The notes below the pieces were generated by a model that worked only from the letters and a program-made list of their open reading frames with translations, was not told the origin of the DNA and made no database searches. Below are positions 15,796 to 22,642 of a DNA stretch of 35,602 bases, piece after piece. How positions within the stretch are numbered: the stretch's first letter is position 1; each line of letters starts with the position of its first letter. This DNA comes from a virus. The stretch covers positions 1 to 35,602 of the IMG/VR virus record IMGVR_UViG_3300046007_004688. One strand, given 5' to 3'. The position numbers were made by a program, and so were the translations under genes.

Positions 15796-16212
15796 ATGGC
15801 CTCGATTGAAAGGGAGGTTGAGAAGGGGCTTCTCAATGCTGTCTCCGGCGTTACAGGGGTAAATCCATATACAAGCGAAAGAAGTTCCCCAAGGCTCCTC
15901 CCAAGCCTAGTGGCCCAAGCCCAAATAGGGGGTGAGCTTTTGGGAAGGTTCACTGGCATCTTTAGCGTTCCGGCCACACTGACCTACACTGCAAGAGCCG
16001 ATGGGAACACTAGGGCGGCCTTTGATTCAAAGTTTCAAAGCATTATGACAGAGCTTTATAGAGAACCAGACTTGGCCTCTTACATGACTAACGCTACAAG
16101 TTTATCTGTTTTTGTGGCGAGAGTTGCAAACGATAATCCTCAAATTATTTCAAGAAATAGAACTTGGGCCAAAACAATAACCCTAGACATAAACGCAACC
16201 GCAAAAAAATGA
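15796..16212 (+). CDS. Head-tail/tail completion protein, paralogue A (138 aa)
   Basis: An alpha/beta protein with core GLLNAVSGVTGVNPYTSERSS near residues 11-31, then LLGRFTGIFSVPATLTYTARAD. It aligns by eye with the next gene along its whole length, so the two are tandem paralogues. They occupy the Z/U-type position in the lambda order, suggesting tail-completion or terminator roles. The stop overlaps the next ATG. Confidence 0.55.
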   Translation: MASIEREVEKGLLNAVSGVTGVNPYTSERSSPRLLPSLVAQAQIGGELLGRFTGIFSVPATLTYTARADGNTRAAFDSKFQSIMTELYREPDLASYMTNATSLSVFVARVANDNPQIISRNRTWAKTITLDINATAKK

Positions 16213-16700
16213 GCCACTCCATTCAATATCTAGTAGAGGATGCCGTGGCGGGGCTTCTCGGTGGAATTACAGGACTTCATATCTATACAAGCAACAGAAC
16301 CGGGGCAAGGCTTTTTCCATATGTAACCGTTCAATCATCCATCAATACACAGCTTCTTGGAAACTATACAGGAGTTTATGATTTAAATGTAGTCGTGAAC
16401 TATTCCGATACCGCTGTTAGGGTCACACAAGAAGAATTTGATGCTGAATATTGCTTAATTTTCGAGGCATTTTATTCAGAAACGCCAACCTTAAAAGACA
16501 AGCTTGAGAACGAAATTGTTTCTGGAACTGTATATATGGCAAGGATTTCAAGCCAAACCCCAACCATAAGGACAAATAAAAGGGCTTGGCAAAGGGGATT
16601 GACAATTTCTTGCGTTGCGACTCCGGCTGGGATTTCATCTTTTATTGCATCTTTGGATTTTTCAGAGCATCGCAATTCTCAATATATCGGGGCAATTTAA
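16209..16700 (+). CDS. Head-tail/tail completion protein, paralogue B (163 aa)
   Basis: Shares with the preceding protein the pattern AGLLGGITGLHIYTSNRTGARLFP followed by QLLGNYTGVYDLNVVVNYSD, and near the C-terminus ARISSQTPTIRTNKRAW against ARVANDNPQIISRNRTW. The start at 16209 gives an ATGA overlap with the paralogue; an in-frame ATG at 16164 lies within the upstream gene and is less likely. Role as a tail terminator-type protein is inferred from location. Confidence 0.55.
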   Translation: MSHSIQYLVEDAVAGLLGGITGLHIYTSNRTGARLFPYVTVQSSINTQLLGNYTGVYDLNVVVNYSDTAVRVTQEEFDAEYCLIFEAFYSETPTLKDKLENEIVSGTVYMARISSQTPTIRTNKRAWQRGLTISCVATPAGISSFIASLDFSEHRNSQYIGAI

Positions 16701-16718
16701 CAAGAAAGGTAGAATTAA

Positions 16719-18782
16719 ATGGCACTTCCAGTTTTAGACGGGAACCAGACAGCAACCACGCTCTCCTCGGTAGTCACGGGCGGGGAACATATTGTAGCCC
16801 ATAGCGTTGTAAGCCTTGGGGCAAATGCCATCGCTAATATTACATCAGCAGTCAGCGGAAGCGTTGTCTCCATCTCAAACTTCCCCCCCACCCAGACGAT
16901 TGCGGGCACGGTGACGGCGAATGCTGGTGGTGATTTCGCCAATTCAATAGAAAGTGTTTTTGATGTTGGTAATGTAAGCAAAAAAATTGCCGTACAACTT
17001 TATGATGATAATGGAGGTGCGGTTGGGGTTCCAAATAATCCTTTGCCCATCTCCGGGACGGTGACGGTTGGGGGATTTTCCAGCGTTAGTGTTGGAAGTG
17101 GGGCTATTTTAATTGCGGGGGATCGCGGTGGTACAATTACTCCAATTCCAATCGATTCTGGGTCTGGTCAAGTTGGTGTTCAGCTTAAACAAAGCTCTGG
17201 CCCGTCTATTGATCCAATTTCACAAACCAACGGTCTTTGGGTAAGACAAGCTAACGGCTCATCTATCACCGTAGGCAACTCCGTCACCATCGGCTATCTT
17301 CCAAATTCGCTTTCCATAGTAAATAGTTCGTCAGTTACAAAAGCCAATGTTCAATATACTGCGATTGCTGGCTCAGTAAATGCATCTGATGGTGCGCCGA
17401 CATATACGATGCGACCTATTGGAGTAAATTCATCTGGTCAAATTTACATTGACGCTAATCCTGCCGGGCAAAGCGTTTTTTCAAATGACGGAACTTCACA
17501 TATATTTGTAAAACCAACGCCCAACACATCCGTCACCATCGGCTCGCTTCCCGCCATAAGCGGCACGGTGACGGCGAATCTTTTTGGAGAAGCAGTTGGG
17601 GGCGGGCCAAATGAGCCAACGAAACTTCAATGTGATTCCAACGGCTTTCTAATTACCAGCCTGTATAGAAGCGGGTCTGACGCAGTAAATTACGACCCTG
17701 TTGCTGGCAATGTTTCGGTTAATGTTAAAAATGTATCCTCTGTCACCATCAGCTCTCTCCCGGCCATCAGCGGCACGGTGACGGCGAATTTGCTCGCCCA
17801 AAAACAAATAGCAACAGCCGCTCCGACATCAGCAGTTTTAGCTGGAATAAAATTTGATGATGATGGGACAATTCAACCAATTTCTTCGGCCTATCCAGTT
17901 CCAGCATATTTGCCATTAGAATCAAGCGGCATAGGTGCATCTCAACCCAATAACGCAATTCAAGTTGGCTTTGAAACGGGAGGAAATTATGTAGCGGCGG
18001 GTTCGTCATTTCCATTCCCTGTAACTGGAACTGTCACCATCGGCTCGCTTCCCGCGATCAGCGGGACGGTGACGGTTGGAAATAACAATTTTAATATTAA
18101 AACAGTTATTGCACAAGATGGCTCGGCAAACTTTACGGTATTTAACGGAACTCAATTTAGGCTATATACGCCAACAGGGGCATCTAAAACTCTTAATAAT
18201 ATTTTTGGGGCAACGCCCTCTTGGGTAGTTGCATTTTCAGATTCGGTTACATGGTTTTCTGACTCTGGAACACAAGTGGCATATTTTCACGATGGAACCC
18301 AATGGACTTTGGATGATTTTACAACCCCAGCCGGAACGCTTGCGCTTGATGGGTCTGTTTTCGTAACAAATCTTTCGTACGAATCGAACATAAATATTCT
18401 TAATGGATTTACTGCGGCACAGTTGGGGACGGCCTATATAAATGGCTCTGGTGCTTTGCGAGTTAGTGTTTACTCTGGCACAGTCACAGCGGCCGCTCCC
18501 AACGGCTCGCTAACCACCCGCTTTGGAACGCCCACCACGGCCAACACCGCCTTTGCCACCAGCGCAGTCACCAATGCGAACCGCAAATATCTTTTAATTC
18601 AGAATGTGACCACGGGATCGAATGTGATTACCGTGGGGATCGGTTTTACGCCTACCACCACCCAAGGTATCCAGCTAACAGCTGGGGCGGGGATCACCTT
18701 TGAATCGTCTTATATACCTACGGGAGCCGTGCAGATTTTATCCAGCGTGACGGCCTCCAACTTCACCATCTTGGAGGCGTAA
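16719..18782 (+). CDS. Repeat-containing fibre/adhesin-like structural protein (687 aa)
   Basis: A Ser/Thr/Gly/Val-rich beta protein built on copies of VTIGSLPAISGTVTA (three full copies near residues 273, 343 and 440, plus partial copies near 63, 110 and 190). This repeat occurs in phage head-fibre or tail-fibre-like proteins. The C-terminal 100 residues form a separate domain (RKYLLIQNVTTGSNVITVGIGF, then GAVQILSSVTASNFTILEA) common at the ends of phage surface proteins. The location is unusual, between head-tail joining genes and the tail tube. AAGAAAGG supports the ATG. A receptor-binding or decoration role is inferred. Confidence 0.65.
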   Translation: MALPVLDGNQTATTLSSVVTGGEHIVAHSVVSLGANAIANITSAVSGSVVSISNFPPTQTIAGTVTANAGGDFANSIESVFDVGNVSKKIAVQLYDDNGGAVGVPNNPLPISGTVTVGGFSSVSVGSGAILIAGDRGGTITPIPIDSGSGQVGVQLKQSSGPSIDPISQTNGLWVRQANGSSITVGNSVTIGYLPNSLSIVNSSSVTKANVQYTAIAGSVNASDGAPTYTMRPIGVNSSGQIYIDANPAGQSVFSNDGTSHIFVKPTPNTSVTIGSLPAISGTVTANLFGEAVGGGPNEPTKLQCDSNGFLITSLYRSGSDAVNYDPVAGNVSVNVKNVSSVTISSLPAISGTVTANLLAQKQIATAAPTSAVLAGIKFDDDGTIQPISSAYPVPAYLPLESSGIGASQPNNAIQVGFETGGNYVAAGSSFPFPVTGTVTIGSLPAISGTVTVGNNNFNIKTVIAQDGSANFTVFNGTQFRLYTPTGASKTLNNIFGATPSWVVAFSDSVTWFSDSGTQVAYFHDGTQWTLDDFTTPAGTLALDGSVFVTNLSYESNINILNGFTAAQLGTAYINGSGALRVSVYSGTVTAAAPNGSLTTRFGTPTTANTAFATSAVTNANRKYLLIQNVTTGSNVITVGIGFTPTTTQGIQLTAGAGITFESSYIPTGAVQILSSVTASNFTILEA
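17532..18077 (+). repeat. GC-rich direct repeats within the fibre-like gene
   Basis: A segment of about 47 bases that begins GTCACCATCGGCTCGCTTC and ends CGGCACGGTGACGGCGAA recurs at 17532-17579, 17742-17789 and 18033-18077. Partial copies appear at about 16901-16922, 17052-17070 and 17283-17300. The units are almost the same at the DNA level although the intervening sequence is AT-rich and differs, so they are probable recombination points for swapping modules. Confidence 0.75.
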
Positions 18783-18785
18783 CAG

Positions 18786-19628
18786 ATGGCCTTCTTCGGC
18801 GGCGGCGGGGCGAGCGTGGATCTGGCATCTCCTAGTGCCATCGGCTCGACCACGCCCAATACGGGGAAGTTTACAACCCTAGAAGCAACCACATCGCTTC
18901 AAATCTCAACAAGCGGATTTCTTTTTGGCGGCACAAATTTTCTTGAACAGCGCAATTTAACATCAGCCCAAACCTTCCGCCTCTACAACACCTTCACGGA
19001 CGCAAGCAATTACGAGCGTGGGTTCTTTCGGTGGAACTCAAACATTCTTGAGATTGGGCATGAGGTCGCTGGAACTGGAGTAAATAGAAATGTTAGGATT
19101 ATTACTAGGTCGCAAAGTAGTCATGTGGCTCTTGGAAGTGGATCAGCGGCTGGGTTTGGAATAAACGGCGATGGTTCACCTTCCGTAATTATAGGTTCAT
19201 CTGAAAGAGCTACTTTTGCCGCCGACGGCCTTACTCTGTCTGGTGATTCAAGTCCAAGGGTAGCGTTTAGCGGCGCGGCGGCTTTTCAAAATGATTTGGT
19301 TATCAGAAGGGATGCGGCTCATATTCTTGCACAAAGATTTGGAACCAACGCCCAAACCTTCCGCCTGTATAGGACTTTCACAGACGCATCCAACTATGAG
19401 CGTCTAGGATTCATTGCGACAAGGACAACCCGCTTCGCCATCGCCGCTGAAAAAGCAGGCACAGGGGCGGCCCGCTCTCTGGAAATCTCATTTTACACAT
19501 CAGCCTCCGATCCAACTTCCACAGACATAACGGATGGCTGTTTCTCCGTCTGGAAAAATTCTGGCACAGGCACAATCAAATTGTGGGCCAATGATGGCGG
19601 CACGATGAAATCCGTGGCCTTGGCGTAA
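18786..19628 (+). CDS. Tail fibre-like protein (280 aa)
   Basis: The N-terminus FGGGGASVDLASPSAIGSTT followed by PNTGKFTTLEAT is a pattern widely seen in phage tail/side fibre proteins. The middle contains two copies of AQTFRLYxTFTDASNYER (residues about 61-78 and 189-206), i.e. an internal duplication. The end (WKNSGTGTIKLWANDGG) resembles trimeric beta-prism tips. No catalytic motif is visible. GGAGGCG just upstream of the ATG is a good ribosome site. Likely a receptor-contact or fibre protein encoded with the repeat protein. Confidence 0.7.
   Translation: MAFFGGGGASVDLASPSAIGSTTPNTGKFTTLEATTSLQISTSGFLFGGTNFLEQRNLTSAQTFRLYNTFTDASNYERGFFRWNSNILEIGHEVAGTGVNRNVRIITRSQSSHVALGSGSAAGFGINGDGSPSVIIGSSERATFAADGLTLSGDSSPRVAFSGAAAFQNDLVIRRDAAHILAQRFGTNAQTFRLYRTFTDASNYERLGFIATRTTRFAIAAEKAGTGAARSLEISFYTSASDPTSTDITDGCFSVWKNSGTGTIKLWANDGGTMKSVALA
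18968..19404 (+). repeat. Internal duplication in the fibre gene
   Basis: A unit of about 54 bases starting CCCAAACCTTCCGCCT is present near 18968-19020 and 19350-19404, encoding the two AQTFRLY...YER segments. The copies differ mainly at third codon positions. Confidence 0.6.
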
Positions 19629-19634
19629 AAAATT

Positions 19635-19790
19635 ATGAAACAAATCACCCTCACCGAAGAACAGGCCAAAAACACCATGCAACTGCTCGATCTAGCCGTG
19701 AAGGCTGGGGGCTTGAACGCCTCCGTCCTTGCGTTGCCGATAGCGCAGGCGATTGAGGAACAGCTAACCGCCAAGGAGAAATCCGAATGA
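19635..19790 (+). CDS. Small hypothetical protein, microgene 1 (51 aa)
   Basis: Begins MKQITLTEEQAKN and contains an amphipathic helix (MQLLDLAVKAGGLNASV), then AQAIEEQLTAKEK. It resembles the short helical proteins often found after phage fibre genes. Stop overlaps the next ATG by ATGA. No function is assigned. Confidence 0.6.
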   Translation: MKQITLTEEQAKNTMQLLDLAVKAGGLNASVLALPIAQAIEEQLTAKEKSE

Positions 19791-19966
19791 CCTTTACCAT
19801 CGAAATCACCGACTCAAGCTACCTCGCAGGCATCACCGCCGCAAGGGAGGCGTATAACGCCAGTCAGCCCGAAGGTTCAGAGAACCTGCTATCCACCGAT
19901 GCCGACTATGTGCAGTTCGTCATGGCGAGTGCGGCTGAAAGTTACAGCAAGCAGTACAATACATGA
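19787..19966 (+). CDS. Small acidic hypothetical protein, microgene 2 (59 aa)
   Basis: Begins MTFTIEITDSSYLAGITAAREAYN, with a later TDADYVQFVMASAAESY. The acidic composition and helix pattern suggest a soluble protein. It overlaps the previous gene (ATGA) and its TGA overlaps the ATG at 19963. AAGGAGAAA before the ATG is a good ribosome site. Function not recognised. Confidence 0.6.
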   Translation: MTFTIEITDSSYLAGITAAREAYNASQPEGSENLLSTDADYVQFVMASAAESYSKQYNT

Positions 19967-20040
19967 TCCTCGCCGCCACTTCCAACGAGGCCGCCGATGC
20001 GGTGCAGTTCATCCCGCCGAGCGTGCCGGAGGTGTTGTGA
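19963..20040 (+). CDS. Microgene 3 (25 aa)
   Basis: A 25-codon frame overlapping the previous stop (ATGA) and ending directly before the next ATG. The product starts MILAATSNEAADAV and ends in PPSVPEVL. The strict head-to-tail packing suggests translation, but the small size and lack of a domain leave doubt. An alternative is that it is the remnant of a longer fused protein. Confidence 0.4.
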   Translation: MILAATSNEAADAVQFIPPSVPEVL

Positions 20041-20181
20041 ATGAGCGCGGCCTACACTTACAGCGACTTCCTTGCGGCGTTGGAATACCTAGAGGCCGAG
20101 GGCTACATCGAACGCTTCTTTGATTCTGACGGATCGGAATGCGTTAGAATCTGTGAGGGTGCAGAGGATTGTGAAGTATGA
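20041..20181 (+). CDS. Small acidic hypothetical protein, microgene 4 (46 aa)
   Basis: Begins MSAAYTYSDFLAALEYLEAEG, followed by acidic and Cys-containing tail ECVRICEGAEDC with three cysteines. It directly abuts microgene 3, and GGAGGTGTTG gives a Shine-Dalgarno before its ATG. The TGA overlaps the ATG of the XhlA-like gene. Function unknown. Confidence 0.55.
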   Translation: MSAAYTYSDFLAALEYLEAEGYIERFFDSDGSECVRICEGAEDCEV

Positions 20182-20411
20182 GCCAAGATGACCATGATGT
20201 GCTAATTTCTGTTAGGGAAGCCGTTGCAAGGATGGAAACCCGGCAAGCCTATATTCTTGAGCTTCTAACAGATCACAAGGGCAAGATGGACAGGATAGAA
20301 GCCGAAGCCCATAGCCTAAAGGGTAGGGTTTGGCTAGTCTCAACCATTGTGTTTGGGGTGCTTGCCGCCGCTTGGGAAATCATCAAAAACAGACTTCTAG
20401 GACATCCTTAA
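20178..20411 (+). CDS. XhlA-like membrane protein (77 aa)
   Basis: An N-terminal coiled-coil helix (ISVREAVARMETRQ, then KMDRIEAEAHSLKG) ends in a transmembrane segment VWLVSTIVFGVLAAAWEII. This resembles the haemolysin XhlA family, whose members attach to the membrane and often assist phage lysis. The gene is outside the main lysis cassette at 28035, so it may instead be a membrane-attached structural factor. It overlaps microgene 4 by ATGA. Confidence 0.55.
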   Translation: MSQDDHDVLISVREAVARMETRQAYILELLTDHKGKMDRIEAEAHSLKGRVWLVSTIVFGVLAAAWEIIKNRLLGHP

Positions 20412-20419
20412 AGCAAAAT

Positions 20420-20446
20420 TTGACATAAAAGAAAGGATACTTAATT
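20420..20446 (+). promoter_or_regulatory. TTGACATAAA signal upstream of the tail tube gene
   Basis: TTGACA at 20420-20425, followed by AGAAAGGA as ribosome site (20430-20437), precedes the ATG at 20447. This is the longest spacing (21 bases) of the TTGACATA group. Confidence 0.4.
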
Positions 20447-20800
20447 ATGGCCGCAACAACTATTGGAACTACCGGGCTTGCTTTTGGACTTACCACGGAA
20501 ACCGTTGGGCTTGTTCAGAGCTTTAGCGAAACCAGAAATATTGAGAAATCGGAAATTAGAAACAATGTTGGTGAAATCGTTGGAATTTCCTACTTTAACC
20601 CAACCACCGCCTATTCGCTTTCTTTTGCCGCAGTAACTAATGGTAGCTATCTTGTTCAAGCTGGCTCCGCGATTGCGGCTCTTGCCAATGCGGCCACCCT
20701 CGGAACAACCCGAATTGACTCCATCACGGTCAATAAATCAAACGATGCCTTTGTGACCGTGGACATCGCGGCCACTGGCTATCCGAATGTAACAACATAA
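20447..20800 (+). CDS. Major tail tube-like protein (117 aa)
   Basis: A small beta-rich protein with a TGLAFGLTTETVGLVQSF start, an RNNVGEIVGISYFNPTTAYSLSF core resembling tail tube proteins (a GxVVGxSxYN-type strand), and an NKSNDAFVTVDIAA end. It is placed ahead of the frameshifted tail chaperone pair and the tape measure gene, the usual position of the major tail protein, which forms the tail tube in stacked hexamers. The assignment rests on pattern and order. Confidence 0.55.
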   Translation: MAATTIGTTGLAFGLTTETVGLVQSFSETRNIEKSEIRNNVGEIVGISYFNPTTAYSLSFAAVTNGSYLVQAGSAIAALANAATLGTTRIDSITVNKSNDAFVTVDIAATGYPNVTT

Positions 20801-20803
20801 GGC

Positions 20804-20818
20804 AGGGTTCAAAACCCT
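20804..20818 (+). other. Short hairpin after the tail tube gene
   Basis: AGGGTT (20804-20809) and AACCCT (20813-20818) form a perfect six-base-pair stem with a CAA loop just after the stop at 20800. No T-run follows, so it is a weak terminator at best, or an RNA-stabilising structure for an abundant transcript. Confidence 0.35.
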
Positions 20819-20838
20819 CCTTGAAATCCTAATCTTGT

Positions 20839-21222
20839 ATGGAAGGCACAGCATTTTGGGGAACAACAAATCTCAAGGTTGCGGCGGCTGTCTCTACATT
20901 TGGCGGGAAACTTCGCAAACAAGACCCTGTAACTAGGTTTATTAAGGATAATGGGGATTGCCAAGTAACATTCTGGTTTGAGTCTGATGGGGATTGTGCT
21001 GATAAGGCTAGGACTGAAATGGAAAGAAATTGGTCTGAAATGGCTTCAGACCCAGAAGACCCCATAAGGTATGTAAGGGCGGCGTTGGAAAACAGGGAAA
21101 CGCTTCTTGGCTTGGTTAAAAGAGCCGAGCCTATACGGGTAATACAAAGGGGCGGGCAAACCCTCATCGTGGCCGAGAAAGCCCCCCTAGAGCTAAAAAA
21201 GGCCATTATTAAACATATATGA
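20839..21222 (+). CDS. Hypothetical tail-module protein (127 aa)
   Basis: Unrecognised. Basic N-terminus (GGKLRKQDPVTRFIKD), an acidic middle (FESDGDCADKARTEMERNW), and a C-terminal KRAEPIRVIQRGGQTLIVAE strand region. It lies between the tube protein and the tail chaperone pair, hence a probable tail assembly or minor structural protein. The stop overlaps the next start by 4 bases (ATGA). The motif GAAATCCTA lies 8-16 bases upstream of its ATG. Confidence 0.6.
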   Translation: MEGTAFWGTTNLKVAAAVSTFGGKLRKQDPVTRFIKDNGDCQVTFWFESDGDCADKARTEMERNWSEMASDPEDPIRYVRAALENRETLLGLVKRAEPIRVIQRGGQTLIVAEKAPLELKKAIIKHI

Positions 21223-21599
21223 GCGAAATCCTAGAAGAAGCACTAAACGAATCCTTCATAAGCCCCAATAGGGTTTTTGATGGGAAAGAGCTTGCCCCAT
21301 ATACAGAAGGCTCCCGCCTTTTGCTCATGCAAGTTAGGGACGATGAGGATTCTTCGGCCTACTTTGTTTGGGCATTTATCTATATTCATATTCTTTTGAA
21401 AGAGAACAGAAAGGAAGCCGTTTCCCTTGCTTGGAACAAGGGCTTGTTTAAGGAAAGGCTTTTGGAATGGGTTTCAACAAAGACAGAGGCAGACAGGGAA
21501 AGGGCAACCGAAGTCTGCTCAAAGATGGTAGAGGAAGCGGCCAAGGCCAGAATTGAGGTAATCCCTAGCCCCCTTCAAAACCCGGAGGGAAACGCATAA
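21219..21599 (+). CDS. Tail assembly chaperone, gpG-like (126 aa)
   Basis: An acidic helical protein of the gpG type, with FVWAFIYIHILLKENRKEAVSLAW in the middle and an EATEVCSKMVEEAAKARIE-type helix near the end. Lambda gpG coats the tape measure protein during tail assembly. Just before its stop codon lies the slippery heptamer GGGAAAC (21587-21593), and a -1 frame continues for 72 codons, so two products are expected, G and GT. Confidence 0.8.
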   Translation: MSEILEEALNESFISPNRVFDGKELAPYTEGSRLLLMQVRDDEDSSAYFVWAFIYIHILLKENRKEAVSLAWNKGLFKERLLEWVSTKTEADRERATEVCSKMVEEAAKARIEVIPSPLQNPEGNA

Positions 21600-21637
21600 C
21601 GCCAGCGGGAACGGCTATTCAAGTTTTCACGCTGGCG
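21587..21637 (+). promoter_or_regulatory. Programmed -1 frameshift site with downstream hairpin
   Basis: The heptamer G GGA AAC (21587-21593), read in the gpG frame as GGA then AAC, fits the X XXY YYZ rule and resembles the lambda G/T site GGGAAAG. Six bases downstream CGCCAGCG (21600-21607) pairs with CGCTGGCG (21630-21637), a perfect eight-base-pair stem with a 22-base loop; a pseudoknot is possible. The gpG stop (21597-21599) lies between the slip and the stem. Confidence 0.85.
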
Positions 21638-21811
21638 GAACGAACTGGCTGGGCGATTGACCACATCTTATGGGAAGTTCCATTATGCCTTCTTTACCAA
21701 GCAACCTTTGTCTCCCTTTGGATGAAGGGAATAAAGTTAAGAAGGGCGGAATCAAAGTTTGCGCCAAGCGAAAGAAAAGAAATAGAAAGACTTCTTGGTT
21801 TGACCAAATGA
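21593..21811 (+). CDS. T-domain extension of the gpGT fusion, -1 frame
   Basis: After a -1 slip at GGGAAAC the ribosome reads CGC, ATA, ACG, CCA and goes on for 72 codons to the TGA at 21809-21811. The extension contains TGWAIDHILWEVPLCLLYQ, FVSLWMKGIKLRR and a final RKEIERLLGLTK. It is long and open only in this frame and gives a 197-residue G-T product. In lambda-like phages this T domain recruits the tail tube protein to the tape measure complex. The stretch has no convincing start codon of its own, which supports production by frameshift. Confidence 0.8.
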   Translation, partial: RITPAGTAIQVFTLAERTGWAIDHILWEVPLCLLYQATFVSLWMKGIKLRRAESKFAPSERKEIERLLGLTK

Positions 21812-21820
21812 CTTATTTTT

Positions 21821-22642
21821 ATGGAAGTTTCTCTTCTAAACCAGCAAAAGTTTAGGGATGTTCTTCAAGACTATAAAATAGTCTCAAGAAAATCTATGGG
21901 TAGGGCTATTAACAATGCCCTTGGGGATGTTGCCCTTACTGCAATTAGAACAACCTATAAAACCAACGCATCGAAAATAGAGGCGGAACTAACAAGAGTT
22001 GCCACAACCACAACCCCGGTATATGAAACCAAAAGAGGATATAAAGCCGCCGCTATGAGGGGCGGGAAAATGCTTGAGTGGCAAAGAAAAATGAAAACTT
22101 CTCGCTTCAAAAAGAAGCAAGTAGCCACGGTTGGCACATATAAGCTTGTGAACTGGATTCTAAAAAACCAAGGGTTGCGTCCGATAGGAAACACACAAGT
22201 TGGTATTGCCGGGATAGGGTTCGGGAAAAGTTCTGGCAAGCAAGGAACCATCGGAAAGTTCGCTCAAAATTTAATTGCGGCTAGAAAAAGATCTATTGGG
22301 TTTCTTGCTGTTGGATGGGCGGCGGCGGCAAGGGTTTTCGGGAAAAGGCCAAGCAAGGGAGATTTCGGAGATAAGACAATGCAAAGGATAGGAGGAGGGG
22401 TTAAAGCACAAGAGGATAGAGCTTTAGTTGAGGGAAGAATTTTTAATAACGCCGGGTCAAGGGATGTTAGATATTTTCCCCCAAGAAAAAGGGTTCCTTC
22501 GGGCATTGTTAAAATTGGGATGCCGGGGATTCTTTCGGCAATGAATGAGGTTTTAACCGATCCAAAAAGAGGCATCATCCCATATATAAAAGAAAGACTT
22601 GACCGCCTTCCCTATTCAAGAAGGAAAGTTTATGGCGGATAG
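21821..22642 (+). CDS. Minor tail protein (273 aa)
   Basis: A basic protein (rich in Lys/Arg, e.g. RKMKTSRFKKKQVATVG) between the gpGT pair and the tape measure protein. The N-terminal helix FRDVLQDYKIVSRKSMGRAINNALGDVALTAIRTTY resembles minor tail proteins of the gpU/HK97 gp10-like type. A Gly/Lys-rich middle (IGFGKSSGKQGTIGK) follows, then PPRKRVPSGIVKIGMPG. I do not recognise a specific family. It overlaps the tape measure gene by 11 bases. Confidence 0.5.
   Translation: MEVSLLNQQKFRDVLQDYKIVSRKSMGRAINNALGDVALTAIRTTYKTNASKIEAELTRVATTTTPVYETKRGYKAAAMRGGKMLEWQRKMKTSRFKKKQVATVGTYKLVNWILKNQGLRPIGNTQVGIAGIGFGKSSGKQGTIGKFAQNLIAARKRSIGFLAVGWAAAARVFGKRPSKGDFGDKTMQRIGGGVKAQEDRALVEGRIFNNAGSRDVRYFPPRKRVPSGIVKIGMPGILSAMNEVLTDPKRGIIPYIKERLDRLPYSRRKVYGG

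Noticed and set aside
16597-16602. TTGACA inside the paralogue B gene as a further member of the TTGACATA group
   Set aside because: It is in the middle of a gene with no start codon behind it; one such match is expected about every 4 kb by chance.
20804-20818. AGGGTT/AACCCT hairpin as a strong terminator
   Set aside because: No T-run follows and the stem has only six pairs, so it is listed as a weak structure.
21670-21855. Forward frame of 61 codons in the gpGT region
   Set aside because: It conflicts with the -1 frame explained by the GGGAAAC site, and its product is a basic non-domain sequence.
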